This document shows, one piece after another, positions 17,260-25,744 of a DNA stretch of 64,000 nt (position 1 is the first letter of the stretch; every line of letters begins with the position of its first letter). The stretch is from an uncultured Saprospiraceae bacterium (lineage in GTDB: Bacteria; Bacteroidota; Bacteroidia; Chitinophagales; Saprospiraceae), in contig CALLPN010000001.1 of NCBI GenBank assembly GCA_938015435.1, forward strand, positions 310,001 to 374,000, written 5' to 3'. A program made the position numbers and the translations under genes. The notes below the pieces were generated by a model that searched no databases, had not been told where the DNA came from, and saw only the letters and a list, made by a program, of their open reading frames with translations.

Positions 17260-17940
17260 ATGAATACATTGAAGAAAGATTTAGAAACTAGGTTTACTGC
17301 TTACTTTTTTATAGCTGCGGCACTTATGCTTTGGGTGGGTTGGGCATTATCTCCTCATATAATTGGGGAATATATCGTTTCTTCCGATTTCCAACCCATA
17401 GGTGAACGCATATGGTTTTGGATCTGGATGTTTAGAATTCACATCTTCGGATGGGTTACGATGGCGATCGCCATATTCGCATTAATCACCATTACTGCCC
17501 AAAAACCCAATAGAGTTATATTAGTACCCGGAGCTGGTATGGCGATAGTCGGAACGTTTACTATCGCTATAGCGATGGCTTTTTATTACAATTTTGGTGC
17601 CTGGGGCGTAGGAGAAACTAGCGGAAAATCACCTGAAGAGATTGCTCAGTTTATGGAGAGTATCTTATATACCAATCAATATGTCACATGCTTTGTTAGG
17701 TTTGGAAGAATATTCTCTGGTGTAGGATTAGTATTACTTGGATATGGATTTTGGAAATGGAAGCTACTGCCGTCATGGTTGTCTTGGTTTACCATTATAC
17801 TAGGTCTTACCGTAATGTCAGTGATATTATTTATTCCAGATTACTTTGAGCATTATAAGCCACTATTCCATGTCAAGGTTGTCTGGCTTGTAGCTATGGG
17901 AATCGTACTACTTCGTAACGGTATCAATCAAAAGTCTTAG
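17260..17940 (+). CDS. Integral membrane protein, unknown function
   Basis: 226 residues, no signal peptide, with about six transmembrane helices (roughly 14-32, 55-76, 83-104, 134-158, 167-188, 197-216). Hydrophilic loops are short and Trp-rich (GERIWFWIWMFRIHIFGW, FWKWKLLPSWLSWF). Conserved-looking charged positions in helices (FRIH, FVRFGRI, HVKVVW) hint at a transporter or DUF4386-like membrane protein, but I do not recognise the family. A -7-like TATCTTTG at 17154-17161 precedes it by about 100 bp. The gene follows the duplicated RNA element by 215 bp, so it may be its regulatory target. Confidence 0.85.
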   Translation: MNTLKKDLETRFTAYFFIAAALMLWVGWALSPHIIGEYIVSSDFQPIGERIWFWIWMFRIHIFGWVTMAIAIFALITITAQKPNRVILVPGAGMAIVGTFTIAIAMAFYYNFGAWGVGETSGKSPEEIAQFMESILYTNQYVTCFVRFGRIFSGVGLVLLGYGFWKWKLLPSWLSWFTIILGLTVMSVILFIPDYFEHYKPLFHVKVVWLVAMGIVLLRNGINQKS

Positions 17941-17970
17941 ATATTACTGATTTTCAAAATCTATGTTCTT

Positions 17971-18729
17971 TCATTTAGTTTTGGCTTCATTCCAAAGCGC
18001 ATCCATTTCCTCTAGGCTCATATCAGATAGAGGCTTAGGTGCTTTATCTTCTATATACTCAAATCGACTTTTAAACTTGCGATTAACCTTCTCTAGAGCG
18101 GTCTCAGGATCTATTCCTTTGAACCTGGCATAATTGATCAAGGAGAACATGATATCCCCAAATTCGTCTTCCATCTTATCTTTATCAACGTCTACTACTT
18201 CTTTGAATTCTTGGATCTCTTCTTCTACCTTTTCCCATACCTGGTCAGCATTTTCCCATTCGAAGCCGACTTGAGCCGTTTTATCTTGCATGCGGTAAGC
18301 CTTCACCATTGCAGGCAGTGATCTTGGTACACCAGACAATACTGATATTTTCCCTTCTTTAAGCTTAAGTTGCTCCCAATTCCTCTTTACTTCTTCTTCA
18401 TCTGCAACCTCTACGTCACCATAAATATGTGGATGCCTATTGATGAGTTTATCACAAACTGCGTTTAGAGAATCTGCGATATCAAAATCTCCAGTCTCCG
18501 AAGCAATCTTACTGTAAAATACCATATGTAGCATCACATCACCGATTTCTTCCTTGATCTCTTGCATATCTTTATCGAGAATAGCATCTGCTAGTTCATA
18601 GGTCTCTTCTATCGTCAGATTGCGCAAAGATTCCATTGTCTGCTTACGATCCCAAGGGCATTGCTCACGTAACTCATCCATGATTATCAATAATCTCTCG
18701 AAAGCATCCAATTTGTCCTGCATCTTCAT
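17971..18729 (-). CDS. mazG: Nucleoside triphosphate pyrophosphohydrolase MazG
   Basis: Hydrolyses (d)NTPs to NMP and PPi, in housekeeping of damaged nucleotides and the stringent response. 252 residues with two MazG domains. The N-terminal one (about 20-115) has LREQCPWDRKQTMESLRNLTIEETYELADAI and EEIGDVMLHMVFYSKIA, the EExxE...ExxD metal-binding set. The C-terminal one (about 150-245) has VEEEIQEFKEVV and EDEFGDIMFSLINYARF. The start at 18729 begins MKMQDKLDAFERLL, and the internal Met3 is equally possible. It converges with the membrane protein (30 bp between stops) and diverges from the small protein at 18832. Confidence 0.95.
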   Translation of the reverse strand: MKMQDKLDAFERLLIIMDELREQCPWDRKQTMESLRNLTIEETYELADAILDKDMQEIKEEIGDVMLHMVFYSKIASETGDFDIADSLNAVCDKLINRHPHIYGDVEVADEEEVKRNWEQLKLKEGKISVLSGVPRSLPAMVKAYRMQDKTAQVGFEWENADQVWEKVEEEIQEFKEVVDVDKDKMEDEFGDIMFSLINYARFKGIDPETALEKVNRKFKSRFEYIEDKAPKPLSDMSLEEMDALWNEAKTK

Positions 18730-18753
18730 AACTAAAAAGTCTAATGTATGTTA

Positions 18754-18803
18754 GGTGTAGTAAGGCTAATAAAGCCTTATATTTGCACCATATAGCATGG
18801 TGC
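18754..18803 (+). promoter_or_regulatory. Promoter with overlapping dyads upstream of the small Cys protein
   Basis: TATATTTG (18778-18785) is a full -7 element. It is flanked by two perfect inverted repeats: TAAGGCT/AGCCTTA (18761-18767, 18773-18779) across the spacer end of the -7, and GCACCAT/ATGGTGC (18785-18791, 18797-18803) across the expected start point. No clear -33 TTTG is visible. The position suggests repressor or activator control of the gene at 18832. Confidence 0.45.
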
Positions 18804-18831
18804 TATTCAATAAAACTTAAACCGCTAAGAT

Positions 18832-19047
18832 ATGCGAGATTTTTTGATTACCGCTGCGATAATATTTGGAGTATTTGGAATTTCATTCATCCTGATCAAT
18901 ATTAGACATATAGTAACTGGAAATGAGTTTAGAGGAACATGTTCGTCTAACAATCCAATGCTTAAAGATGAATTAGGGGATTGTAACCTATGTGGCAAGA
19001 AAGCAGACGAGGTTTGTAAAATGCCTGAGATCGAAGCTGCTGGCTAA
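18832..19047 (+). CDS. Small membrane protein with four-cysteine cluster, NqrM-like
   Basis: 71 residues: one N-terminal transmembrane helix (about 4-26), a short basic linker, and a Cys set GTC...DCNLCGKKADEVC (C37, C51, C54, C62) suited to binding Fe or Zn. Size, topology and Cys pattern resemble NqrM, the small factor that delivers iron to the NqrD/NqrE cluster of Na+-NQR. In Bacteroidota short proteins of this kind are often annotated only as membrane proteins. The nqr operon itself is not in this window. The promoter carries two dyads. Family assignment is tentative; that the ORF is real is likely. Confidence 0.72.
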   Translation: MRDFLITAAIIFGVFGISFILINIRHIVTGNEFRGTCSSNNPMLKDELGDCNLCGKKADEVCKMPEIEAAG

Positions 19048-19310
19048 GATTATTTATTCTCGAGTAGTCTCGAACTGAATGTGATTAATAAACCTCCACA
19101 AATAAGGGTAAGGGAAACGATACAGATTAACATTATTGTTTACTTCTATTCCATGTAATAAGCTTTAAAATGCATCAAAATTTGGTTATAGATTCTATGC
19201 CAATAGGTGTAATTTTTACATTTATATTTTAGTTATATATTACGATCATGTTTTAATCATTTTAGGATTATGCATAATTGCCAACAAAGCGATATAAAAA
19301 TATTTCATAT

Positions 19311-21830
19311 ATGATAAAATCCATTCTGAAAGCCAGTTGCTTATACATCTCAATATGTATAATCTCAAGTATTGCTGTTTCCGCACAAGCTCCAATAGTG
19401 AAGTCTAGTGGTGATATATACGAAGATCTGGAAAAGCTAAAAGTCTTAGGTTCTGTCTTATATGTCGCTGCTCATCCTGACGATGAAAACACAAGATTGA
19501 TCTCTTATTATGCTAACGAAGTAAAAGCACGTACCGCATATCTATCTCTTACAAGAGGAGATGGCGGACAAAATCTGATAGGACCAGAGATAAAAGAACT
19601 TCTAGGAGTGATGCGTACTGAAGAACTAATGGCTGCAAGACGAATCGATGGTGGAGAGCAAATGTTTAGTAGAGCTAATGATTTTGGATTCAGTAAAAAT
19701 GCTGAAGAGACAAGAGAAATCTGGGAAGAAGAAAAGGTAATGTCTGATGTCGTTTGGGCCATCAGAAAATATAGACCTGATGTAATTGTCAACAGATTTG
19801 ATCATACTAGTAGCGGAAAAACACATGGACATCATACCGCCTCGGCAATTCTCAGTTATGAAGCATTCGACTTATCTGGAGACAAGGAGCAATTTAAAAA
19901 ACAACTTCAATACGTAGAGCCGTGGAGTGCAAAGCGCCTTTTCTTCAATACTTCGTGGTGGTTTTATGGAAGTAGAGAAAAATTTGCAGAAGCTGACAAA
20001 TCAGATATGGTCACTATCGACATAGGGACTTACTACCCTATCAAAGGAAAATCGAATTCTGAGATCGCTGCTGAATCTCGCAGTCAACACATTTGCCAAG
20101 GAATGGGTAATACTGCTACAAGAGGCACAAGAGAAGAATATCTTCAACTACTTAAAGGTGACATGCCGAAAGATCAGCATGATATCTTTGCAGGAATCAA
20201 TACAAGTTGGTCGCGAATAGAAGCTGCGCATATCGATAAGATGATAGATGACGTCATTGCTAATTTCAATTTTGGGAATCCATCAAAGTCTGCCAAAGCT
20301 GTAGCCGATATCGTTAAGAGTATTAAGAAACTTCCATCATCACATTGGAGAGACATAAAACTGGCAGATGCAGAATCTCTACTTGTTAGTATTACGGGTA
20401 TGTATATAGAAGCTATATCTGACCAACATACTTATACACCTAATGAAAAAATCAATATAAGATCCGAAATAACGAATAGGTCTGATGTGGAAGCCAAAGT
20501 ATTGAAGGTAACATTTCATGACATGAAAATGGATACTATTCTTGGTGCTGCACTAGCCAACAACATTAGTCTACAGTGGGACCATGATTTGTTAGTACCA
20601 TCCAATGCTGGACACACATCGCCCTATTGGCTTAAGGAAAAAGGAAGCCTAGGAATGTATCGTGTGGACGATCAAAAACTAATCGGAAATCCGAGATCTA
20701 ATAGAGCCTTAAGCGTCACTTACTATATCGAGATCGATGGAGCGGAAATAGAAATTACAAAAGACATCGTATATAGATACAATGATCCTGAAGCTGGCCC
20801 AGTATATAGACCACTAGAAATTGTACCTGCTATCTCTGTAAAACTACAAGAAAAAGTATACGTACTCAGTGATGAAAGACCTACAAAAGTTAGTGTATCT
20901 GTGAAAGCATTATCTGCAAATCAATCTGGTACCGTCTCCCTTCCTGTACCACAAGGTTGGAAAGTAAGTCCGACTCAACATGACTTCTCTATCGATTATA
21001 AAGGCGCTGATCAAAAATTAGAATTTGAACTTACACCACCTACTGGTCAGAGTGAATTTACAATGAAACCTGTGGTCAAAGCCAATGGAAAAGAATATCG
21101 TAAAGAGCTAATCAAAATTGATTACAATCACATTCCATATCAATCAGTGGTAATGGCTGCTGAATCTAAAATGGTAAAACTAGATATCAAAACTGCTGGA
21201 AGAAGAATAGCTTACATCGAAGGATCTGGAGATGCGATACCTAAGAGTCTCGAGCAAATAGGATATGTGGTAGATATCATTCCAGTGCAAGAAATATCTA
21301 AAGAAAGACTACTAGGTTATGGTGCTTTAGTGATGGGAATCAGAGCTTACAATAAATTGGATGATATCAGGTTCAAACAAGATATCTTGATGGATTTTGT
21401 AAAAGATGGAGGTAACATGATCGTACAATACAATACGAACCGAAGACTCAAAGTTGATAACATAGGTCCATTTCCAATCAAGCTAAGTAGAGATCGAGTA
21501 ACAGTAGAAGAAGCACCTATAGAAATCCTCGAACCTAATCATCCAATACTCAATTATCCAAACAAGATCACACAAAAAGATTTTGAAAATTGGGTGCAAG
21601 AGCGTGGACTTTACTTTGCCAATGAATGGAGTGAAGAATACACAGCGATACTTTCAAGTAACGATCCAGGAGAGCCTGCTCGCAAAGGTGGACTACTCGT
21701 AGCCCCTCATGGAGATGGACACTTTATATATACTGGTTACAGTTGGTTCCGTCAGTTGCCCGCAGGTGTTCCAGGTGCATACAGAATTTTTGCCAACATG
21801 GTTTCGCTTAATCAAAATATCAAACCATAA
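19311..21830 (+). CDS. Secreted PIG-L (LmbE-like) family deacetylase with C-terminal accessory domains
   Basis: The frame opens at a TTG at 19278, but the ATG at 19311 yields a clean signal peptide (MIKSILKAS...SSIAVSAQ), giving 839 residues. The PIG-L Zn-site motif is A-H55-P-D57-D58-E59, with the second site H172-G-H174-H175. These enzymes remove N-acetyl groups from amino sugars or their conjugates. After the catalytic domain (about 40-300), residues about 380-620 look like beta-sandwich/NEW3-type repeats. The C-terminus (about 640-830: IAYIEGSGDAIPKSLEQIGY, ALVMGIRAYNK, FVKDGGNMIVQYN) resembles the class I glutamine-amidotransferase-like fold seen in ThuA-type proteins. It heads an operon with the microprotein and Na+ symporter. 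Confidence 0.93.
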   Translation: MIKSILKASCLYISICIISSIAVSAQAPIVKSSGDIYEDLEKLKVLGSVLYVAAHPDDENTRLISYYANEVKARTAYLSLTRGDGGQNLIGPEIKELLGVMRTEELMAARRIDGGEQMFSRANDFGFSKNAEETREIWEEEKVMSDVVWAIRKYRPDVIVNRFDHTSSGKTHGHHTASAILSYEAFDLSGDKEQFKKQLQYVEPWSAKRLFFNTSWWFYGSREKFAEADKSDMVTIDIGTYYPIKGKSNSEIAAESRSQHICQGMGNTATRGTREEYLQLLKGDMPKDQHDIFAGINTSWSRIEAAHIDKMIDDVIANFNFGNPSKSAKAVADIVKSIKKLPSSHWRDIKLADAESLLVSITGMYIEAISDQHTYTPNEKINIRSEITNRSDVEAKVLKVTFHDMKMDTILGAALANNISLQWDHDLLVPSNAGHTSPYWLKEKGSLGMYRVDDQKLIGNPRSNRALSVTYYIEIDGAEIEITKDIVYRYNDPEAGPVYRPLEIVPAISVKLQEKVYVLSDERPTKVSVSVKALSANQSGTVSLPVPQGWKVSPTQHDFSIDYKGADQKLEFELTPPTGQSEFTMKPVVKANGKEYRKELIKIDYNHIPYQSVVMAAESKMVKLDIKTAGRRIAYIEGSGDAIPKSLEQIGYVVDIIPVQEISKERLLGYGALVMGIRAYNKLDDIRFKQDILMDFVKDGGNMIVQYNTNRRLKVDNIGPFPIKLSRDRVTVEEAPIEILEPNHPILNYPNKITQKDFENWVQERGLYFANEWSEEYTAILSSNDPGEPARKGGLLVAPHGDGHFIYTGYSWFRQLPAGVPGAYRIFANMVSLNQNIKP

Positions 21831-21832
21831 GC

Positions 21833-21925
21833 ATGAAAAACTGGAGAAAAGCATATTGGGGTTTGATCATCATGAATGTGATCTACATCGCCATATTTTA
21901 TTGGATTATGAAAGCTTATAATTAA
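21833..21925 (+). CDS. 30-aa single-transmembrane microprotein between PIG-L gene and symporter
   Basis: The ATG at 21833 lies 2 bp after the deacetylase stop. The stop ends 6 bp before the symporter ATG. Its 30 residues consist of a basic N-terminus (MKNWRKAYWG), one hydrophobic helix (LIIMNVIYIAIFYW) and a short tail (IMKAYN). The tight spacing on both sides and a perfect single-pass profile argue that it is translated. It is probably a small subunit or stabiliser of the symporter, as small membrane proteins accompany some solute/sodium symporters. It is below the usual gene-caller cut-off. Confidence 0.65.
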   Translation: MKNWRKAYWGLIIMNVIYIAIFYWIMKAYN

Positions 21926-21931
21926 ATATAT

Positions 21932-23629
21932 ATGAGCCCAATAGATTGGACAATACTAATATGCACTCTAGTGACCATAGTAATCTATGGCGTATATAAA
22001 ACCTACGGAGCTAAGAATATGGATGGCTATTTGCTGGGAGATCAGCAAGCCAAATGGTGGACCGTAGGACTTTCTGTAATGGCCACTCAAGCGAGTGCAA
22101 TTACATTCTTGTCTACTCCTGGTCAAGCCTATCATAGTGGAATGGGATTCGTCCAGTTTTACTTTGGATTACCGATTGCTATGGTGATCATCTGTGTAAG
22201 TTTTATTCCTATCTATCATAAGCTCAAAGTATATACAGCTTACGAATTTTTAGAAGGCAGATTTGATCTAAAGACAAGATCTTTAACTGCAATACTTTTC
22301 CTCATACAACGTGGACTGGGAGCTGGAATTACGATTTTTGCTCCTGCCATTATTCTTTCTACCATCCTTAAATGGAACCTCAATGCTACCATACTCGTAA
22401 TAGGTGTACTCGTAATCATCTATACTGTACTTGGTGGTACTAGAGCGGTCAACGTTACTCAGAAACAACAGATGACTATCATTATGATCGGTATGTTCAT
22501 CGCATTCTTTACGATACTCAATCTACTACCTGCGGATATTACATTTAGTAATGCTTTACAAATTGCGGGTGCTGGAGACAAGTTAGATATACTAGATTTT
22601 AGCTTTGATTTAGATAATAAATATACGGTATGGACAGGACTGACCGGCGGCGTATTTTTGATGCTCTCTTACTTTGGTACAGACCAATCGCAGGTAGCAA
22701 GATACCTCTCTGGCAAATCGATTAGAGAAAGCCGATTGGGATTGATATTCAATGGACTAGTAAAAGTACCGATGCAGTTCTTTATCCTACTTGTTGGTGT
22801 AATGGTATTTGTCTTTTATCAATTTAATCAAGCACCGATCTTTTTCAATGAAGTAGGAATCGAAAAAGTAATGCAGTCGGAATACAAAGAAGATCTCCAA
22901 AAGCTACAACAAGAATACGACCAAAACTATCAAGTAAAATCAGAACTCCAAATCTCTTACGCAGCAGCTATTAATACTGATGACAATACTGAAGCGGAGA
23001 GACTCAGTGGAAAAATAAAAATGCTTCATCAAGAAGAGTTAGACATACGGTCAGCAACCAAAGTTCTGATATCCAAAGTAGACGATGAGATAGAAACCAA
23101 TGATAAGGATTATGTATTTATACATTTCATATTGAATCAATTACCAAGGGGGCTAATAGGATTATTACTAGCTGTGATATTATCAGCCGCAATGTCATCT
23201 TGTGCGTCAGAACTCAACGCCCTTGGAAGTACCACTTCGGTAGATATATACAAGCGTAGTCTAGCACCAGGAAGAGACGAAGAACATTATGTCAAAGCAT
23301 CTAAATGGTTGACACTTCTTTGGGGAGTGATCGCCATCGCATTTGCAGCTTGGGGTACATTATTTGAAAATCTAATCCAGTTAGTCAATATCATCGGATC
23401 ATTATTCTACGGAACCATATTAGGTGTGTTTATAGTCGCATTCTATTTCAAATGGATCAAAGGAAATGCTGTATTTATTTCTGCTTTGATTTCTGAAGCG
23501 ATCGTGATCTACATCTATTACTTAGATATAGTACCATATCTATGGCTTAACCTTATTGGTTGTGTATTGGTGGTCATTATTGCGGCATTGTTTCAAGCGA
23601 TGCCATCGAAAGAATTAGAAGCGACCTAA
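21932..23629 (+). CDS. Sodium:solute symporter (SSS family) with long hydrophilic insertion
   Basis: 565 residues with about 13-14 transmembrane helices and SSS landmarks: GYLLGDQQAKWWTVGLSVMATQASAITFLSTPG near 32-64, VLGGTRAVNVTQKQQ near 168-183, RYLSGKS near 262 and SAAMSSCASELNALGSTTSVDIYK near 413-436. Such proteins take up sugars, carboxylates or sialic-acid-like compounds with Na+. Residues about 305-391 form a charged, probably coiled-coil loop (KLQQEYDQNYQVKSEL, GKIKMLHQEELDIRS) inserted between helices. Operon position after a PIG-L deacetylase suggests uptake of the sugar released or processed by that enzyme (inference). Confidence 0.95.
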   Translation: MSPIDWTILICTLVTIVIYGVYKTYGAKNMDGYLLGDQQAKWWTVGLSVMATQASAITFLSTPGQAYHSGMGFVQFYFGLPIAMVIICVSFIPIYHKLKVYTAYEFLEGRFDLKTRSLTAILFLIQRGLGAGITIFAPAIILSTILKWNLNATILVIGVLVIIYTVLGGTRAVNVTQKQQMTIIMIGMFIAFFTILNLLPADITFSNALQIAGAGDKLDILDFSFDLDNKYTVWTGLTGGVFLMLSYFGTDQSQVARYLSGKSIRESRLGLIFNGLVKVPMQFFILLVGVMVFVFYQFNQAPIFFNEVGIEKVMQSEYKEDLQKLQQEYDQNYQVKSELQISYAAAINTDDNTEAERLSGKIKMLHQEELDIRSATKVLISKVDDEIETNDKDYVFIHFILNQLPRGLIGLLLAVILSAAMSSCASELNALGSTTSVDIYKRSLAPGRDEEHYVKASKWLTLLWGVIAIAFAAWGTLFENLIQLVNIIGSLFYGTILGVFIVAFYFKWIKGNAVFISALISEAIVIYIYYLDIVPYLWLNLIGCVLVVIIAALFQAMPSKELEAT

Positions 23630-23652
23630 GAATGTCTTTTTTAAATTCACCT

Positions 23653-25524
23653 TTACTGTATGACTACCCTCTCAGTATAAGTTCCTAGGTCCGAAGTTAA
23701 ACTCAGAAAATAAACCCCTTTCACAAAGTCAGAAATATCTATTGACATTTGGCTTTGTGATATTGCTCTTGAATTAAAGACCGCTCTTCCATTGACATCT
23801 ACGATCTTCAAATCGTATTCTGTTCTATCTGATACCCTAGAAAAATCAATCGTCAATACATCTGATGTATTTGGATTAGGAAATATTTTTATGCTTTCTG
23901 TAAGTGCTTCATCTATATCGGTCGTTTCTCCTTGTATTCCAGTGATGACTATAGAGTAATCTTGATTATTATTTAACAATTCATCTTTGTGTGAGACCAC
24001 AACTTCATAAACACCTCCTTGTACGATTGTCGCATTGATACGTTCTACATTATCTCTAAAGTTATCTCCTTTGATCGCAGCATTGCCAAACTCTGTTCCG
24101 AACAGTTGAGGATCCATCATCCATGGCATAGAAGTTCCATCCGCTCCTATTAGTCGTATATCGAGATCATTCATAAGGCTTGGATTTAGATTTTCACCTA
24201 GTCCTACATTAGGGTTTTCAGGGTCTGTCCAAGCAATCATAACAGATACTTCTGCGCCATCCGCTACTTGTATATATGTGGACTCTGTCGTTGATTCTAC
24301 TAAAGTAGTTTCTTGGATAAGGGATACAGATCCATTGTTGTATATAGCATCTGCCGCTTTGCGAGCATTCATTAATCCCCAGCCTTCACGGAAATCAGGA
24401 CCTTCATGAGGACCCAATTCGTCCGCTGTACCTAATATAAGCGCTTTAGCTGTAGCAGATTTCATATATTCTCCATTGAGCCTTTCGTAGTACTCTTGTA
24501 ATAATGCTACCGCTCCTGTGACAGTCGCTACCGACATAGATGTACCGCTACTATTATCATAAGAATTGACACTTTGATTAGTACTTGAATATACTCCTAC
24601 ACCATTCGCTGTGATATCCGGTTTGATCCTCCAATCATCAGTCGGTCCCCATGAGCTAAAACTCGATTCACTAAAGTCCGTAGGAGAAGATAATACATCT
24701 ACATCTCCGATCGCTCCTACTACTAAGTTATTTTTAGAACAAGAGGCATTGAGCAATTGATCGTATCCATTATCGATCACATTAAATCCATCATTTCTTG
24801 TATTTCCAGCTGACTTACATGAAAGTAAATAAGGAGAATTAAACAACAGCTCATCCCATAGGGCAGCTGCACTTGTGTATATTCCTAATACGTGCTGATT
24901 ACCTTGAAATAGTATTGTACCGTAGGAATGATTCGTTAGTATTCCGCCATCTATGGCATAGAAAGCCAACTCCGCGATATCATTATCACTGTCACTGCTT
25001 TTCGCCATAGCTCCGGGTGCCATTCCAACAGCATTGATATTATTCCCTACATTAATTATGGTCCCCGTAACATGAGTCGCATGATAAGTTACCTCAGCCA
25101 TATCATCGATGACTTCTACTTTACCTTCTAGTTCGTTATGGTCTGCAAGAGCCACTCCTCCTGCTTCCCATACACCTACGATTATTCCAGTACCATCCAA
25201 ATCATAACCAGAATCTCCACCTGACCAAAGTTCATTTACTTTGATACTTACTGCTGCATCATAGTTATCTGAAGTAACATACCTAGGGTTACCTTCTTTG
25301 TCAACAGTAGCTAAAAATGCCTTTTGGCCTTTTATTACTATTTCACGTGGAAATTGAAGATCGTTTGTTTTTAAGTCGTCCTGCAATTTATTTTGAGCGG
25401 CTATTAATTCTTCTAGAGCAGCTACATTCGTTGCTTCTTTGATTCGATGCCTATGATCTTCTGATTGGCTCATGCCCAACATTGGGACCAACATGAAAGC
25501 TGCTATTCTAACTATGTTTCTCAT
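23653..25524 (-). CDS. T9SS-exported S8 (subtilisin-like) peptidase
   Basis: 623 residues: signal peptide (MRNIVRIAAFMLVPMLGMSQ), a prodomain-like stretch to about 100, an S8 domain about 105-395, a beta-sandwich domain about 400-535, and a T9SS type A C-terminal sorting domain (about 545-623: IFPNPNTSDVLTIDF, ending GVYFLSLTSDLGTYTERVVIQ). Catalytic His is H148 in YHATHVTGTI, the oxyanion Asn is in LTNHSYG, and the nucleophile is S329 in SGTSMSVAT. The position of the catalytic Asp reads GVW-E120-AGG rather than VIDTG or WDGG. So it is either a Glu-variant protease or uses a nearby Asp. Surface-attached or secreted. The gene is monocistronic, with its stop 23 bp from the convergent symporter gene. 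Confidence 0.94.
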   Translation of the reverse strand: MRNIVRIAAFMLVPMLGMSQSEDHRHRIKEATNVAALEELIAAQNKLQDDLKTNDLQFPREIVIKGQKAFLATVDKEGNPRYVTSDNYDAAVSIKVNELWSGGDSGYDLDGTGIIVGVWEAGGVALADHNELEGKVEVIDDMAEVTYHATHVTGTIINVGNNINAVGMAPGAMAKSSDSDNDIAELAFYAIDGGILTNHSYGTILFQGNQHVLGIYTSAAALWDELLFNSPYLLSCKSAGNTRNDGFNVIDNGYDQLLNASCSKNNLVVGAIGDVDVLSSPTDFSESSFSSWGPTDDWRIKPDITANGVGVYSSTNQSVNSYDNSSGTSMSVATVTGAVALLQEYYERLNGEYMKSATAKALILGTADELGPHEGPDFREGWGLMNARKAADAIYNNGSVSLIQETTLVESTTESTYIQVADGAEVSVMIAWTDPENPNVGLGENLNPSLMNDLDIRLIGADGTSMPWMMDPQLFGTEFGNAAIKGDNFRDNVERINATIVQGGVYEVVVSHKDELLNNNQDYSIVITGIQGETTDIDEALTESIKIFPNPNTSDVLTIDFSRVSDRTEYDLKIVDVNGRAVFNSRAISQSQMSIDISDFVKGVYFLSLTSDLGTYTERVVIQ

Positions 25525-25744
25525 ATTTCTGTATTTTGTGATTACAATCTAAAAAATATTATACTGAAAAACTGTCTTCTTTAATCAGTAGATGATAATA
25601 TTACGTAACCTTATCATAATCCAGTATACTAACTCGAGACTTAGGTTTTATTTAACTCAATCTCAAAAACATTCATTGTTATCGAGTAGAATCATAGTTT
25701 TGCAATGCAGTTCTAATTCACTTTATTATCAAAAGTGACTTTCA

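Noticed and set aside
19278-19280. TTG start for the PIG-L protein
   Set aside because: The ATG at 19311 places a proper signal peptide at the N-terminus.
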